A stretch of DNA of 64,000 bases, taken from positions 62,001-126,000 of the forward strand of contig RCAB01000086.1 of NCBI GenBank assembly GCA_003640385.1, written 5' to 3'. The notes beneath the pieces were generated by a model. That model did not search any database and was not told the origin of the DNA. It saw only the letters and a list, made by a program, of their open reading frames with translations. This DNA is from Setaria digitata. Taxonomy: Eukaryota; Nematoda; Chromadorea; Rhabditida; Setariidae. Made by a program: the position numbers and the translations under genes. Shown here in pieces: positions 62,694 to 64,000 of this stretch (the first letter of the stretch is position 1; every line of letters starts with the position of its first letter).

Positions 62694-63676
62694 AATGCTC
62701 TCTGCCAGAAGAAGAGGGTTAAGAGGATTATGTAGTCAAAAAGGATCCGACATCCTTTTGAAGTGACCGATGAAATGGGACATTTTTTTTTTGCACTGGC
62801 ACACCGATGGCATTCCTATTTATCCATGAACAATTGTAAATATTTGAAAAATAAGTTAATTTAACTCTTTTATTAATTAGAAAATTGAAATTAAAAAAAA
62901 AAAAGCAAAAATAAACAGTGAACGAGAAATGGTTTGTCTTTTTTTTTTTCCTCCTTTATTTTATTTTTATTTATTTCACTTTATGATTGTTCTGGTAGAG
63001 TTTTTTTTTTTCTTCTTCTTTTCTATTAAATTTATTCGCAATAAACTGTATGAGAATTAATTATTAATAAATAATGAGAGGGAATGAAATTTTGGACAAA
63101 TCTAATTAATCTACCATAGTTAGTTTGAAATGATTCTATTTTAATAATTTTTGATTGAAATAGATGGCAAAAGAAATGTGATTTCATTTCATTATATGTG
63201 AAGGAAATCATGAAACAAATGACTTAAAACGTGTGTATATAAACGTGTACACGTGATATAAGAGAGAATGCTACTACTATTTATAACAGGCATAAATAAA
63301 TTATTAATGACAAACGAAATCACGTTAAATTAAAAACTTCTACCAGGCGTATATGACGTGAGAGAGGAGAACTGTATTGAATTAAAACTTACACATAAAA
63401 CTGTGCAGTGTGAAGAGACGCTATTATATCACTAATTAACAAAGGTGTGATTGATTAATCTACCTGTAGAATGTGTTTTCGGAAATAATTATCGTGTGGG
63501 AAGTGTGAAACTAGAGAAAGGATGAAAAAAGGAAAGGCAGACAAGATGTTAATAAGGTTAATTGTTGTTTTGAAGATCAGTAAAAGGATTAATTGAATTA
63601 TGTAATTAATGATTCCATAAACATCAAAAGTTGTTACCGAACATATAAACTCTTTTCTTTTCCTATTTTTTCTTTT

Positions 63677-63686
63677 CTTTTTTTTT

Positions 63687-63724
<38 letters not shown>

Positions 63725-63725
63725 N
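63677..63725. repeat. Poly-T run ending in N
   Basis: A long T run interrupted only by a C near its start ends at N63725. Unlike the other two Ns, no flanking duplication is visible; the N may mark an unresolved homopolymer length or a third contig join. Confidence 0.8.
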
Positions 63726-64000
63726 TCTTTACCGATTAGCTATCAATTTTTCTTTCCCTTTTCCCTTTTTATTCTACTTCCTATCTTCTTTTTTTTTTTC
63801 CTTTTTTTATCTTTTTAAAATTTGAAATGAAAAAAAAAAATGTAACAAGACTTATTATGAATTATATCTTCATTGGAATAGCTACGGCAATAATTGAATT
63901 GATAAAATCTGAGATAATAATTAATTTCCGCTAAGTATCAAATTATTCCTTTCATTTGGCCGATAAATTATTACCTTTACAGCTATTAAACAAACAAATT

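Larger units (their letters stand above)
56931..64000. other. Distal flank, no gene seen
   Basis: A/T-rich with TA-dinucleotide, GA and GATA repeats, a 56-bp minisatellite (58337-58515), a diverged local duplication (58861-59035) and a T-run ending in N63725. No exon with credible protein text was found on either strand. Confidence 0.55.

Overview
The window is very AT-rich eukaryotic DNA with long A/T runs and many microsatellites. It carries two intron-rich, animal-type genes. Acceptors are mostly short T-rich tracts ending in CAG or TAG, exons are small, and the two proteins are a Dbl-family RhoGEF and an Iroquois homeodomain protein. Together these suggest a nematode, perhaps a filarial (clade III) worm. 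The species is inference. Nothing bacterial, no CRISPR array, and no rRNA or tRNA gene was recognised.

Layout. (1) 1-1970 holds no recognisable exon and is probably intron of a gene that starts outside the window. (2) 1971-19361, plus strand: the 3' part of a Rho guanine-nucleotide exchange factor in 29 exons. It has a long Ser/Thr-rich linker, a DH domain, a PH domain, an acidic/Ser-rich tail and a C-terminal coiled coil. A possible alternative last exon lies at 19643-19745. One coding frame break sits in a G5 run next to a scaffold join at 16885. (3) 19746-34020: a convergent intergenic desert of about 14 kb, full of simple repeats, with one candidate two-exon mini-gene at 24551-25079. (4) 34021-53321, minus strand: a complete or nearly complete Iroquois-class TALE homeobox gene (irx) in six coding exons, with introns up to 8.1 kb and tracts of Ala, Gly, Pro and Asn. 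(5) 53322-64000: upstream irx flank with simple repeats, a 56-bp minisatellite and an isolated GC-rich island (about 56.58-56.93 kb) that could be a 5' exon or promoter or could be foreign.

The two genes converge tail to tail and need not work together. The RhoGEF would activate a Rho-type GTPase at membranes or the cytoskeleton. The Iroquois protein would act in the nucleus as a patterning transcription factor. Its large, sparsely coding introns and flanks are plausible places for distant regulatory elements, but no specific enhancer can be proven by eye.

Exon borders were assigned by eye from GT/AG sites and reading-frame continuity, and should be treated as predictions.
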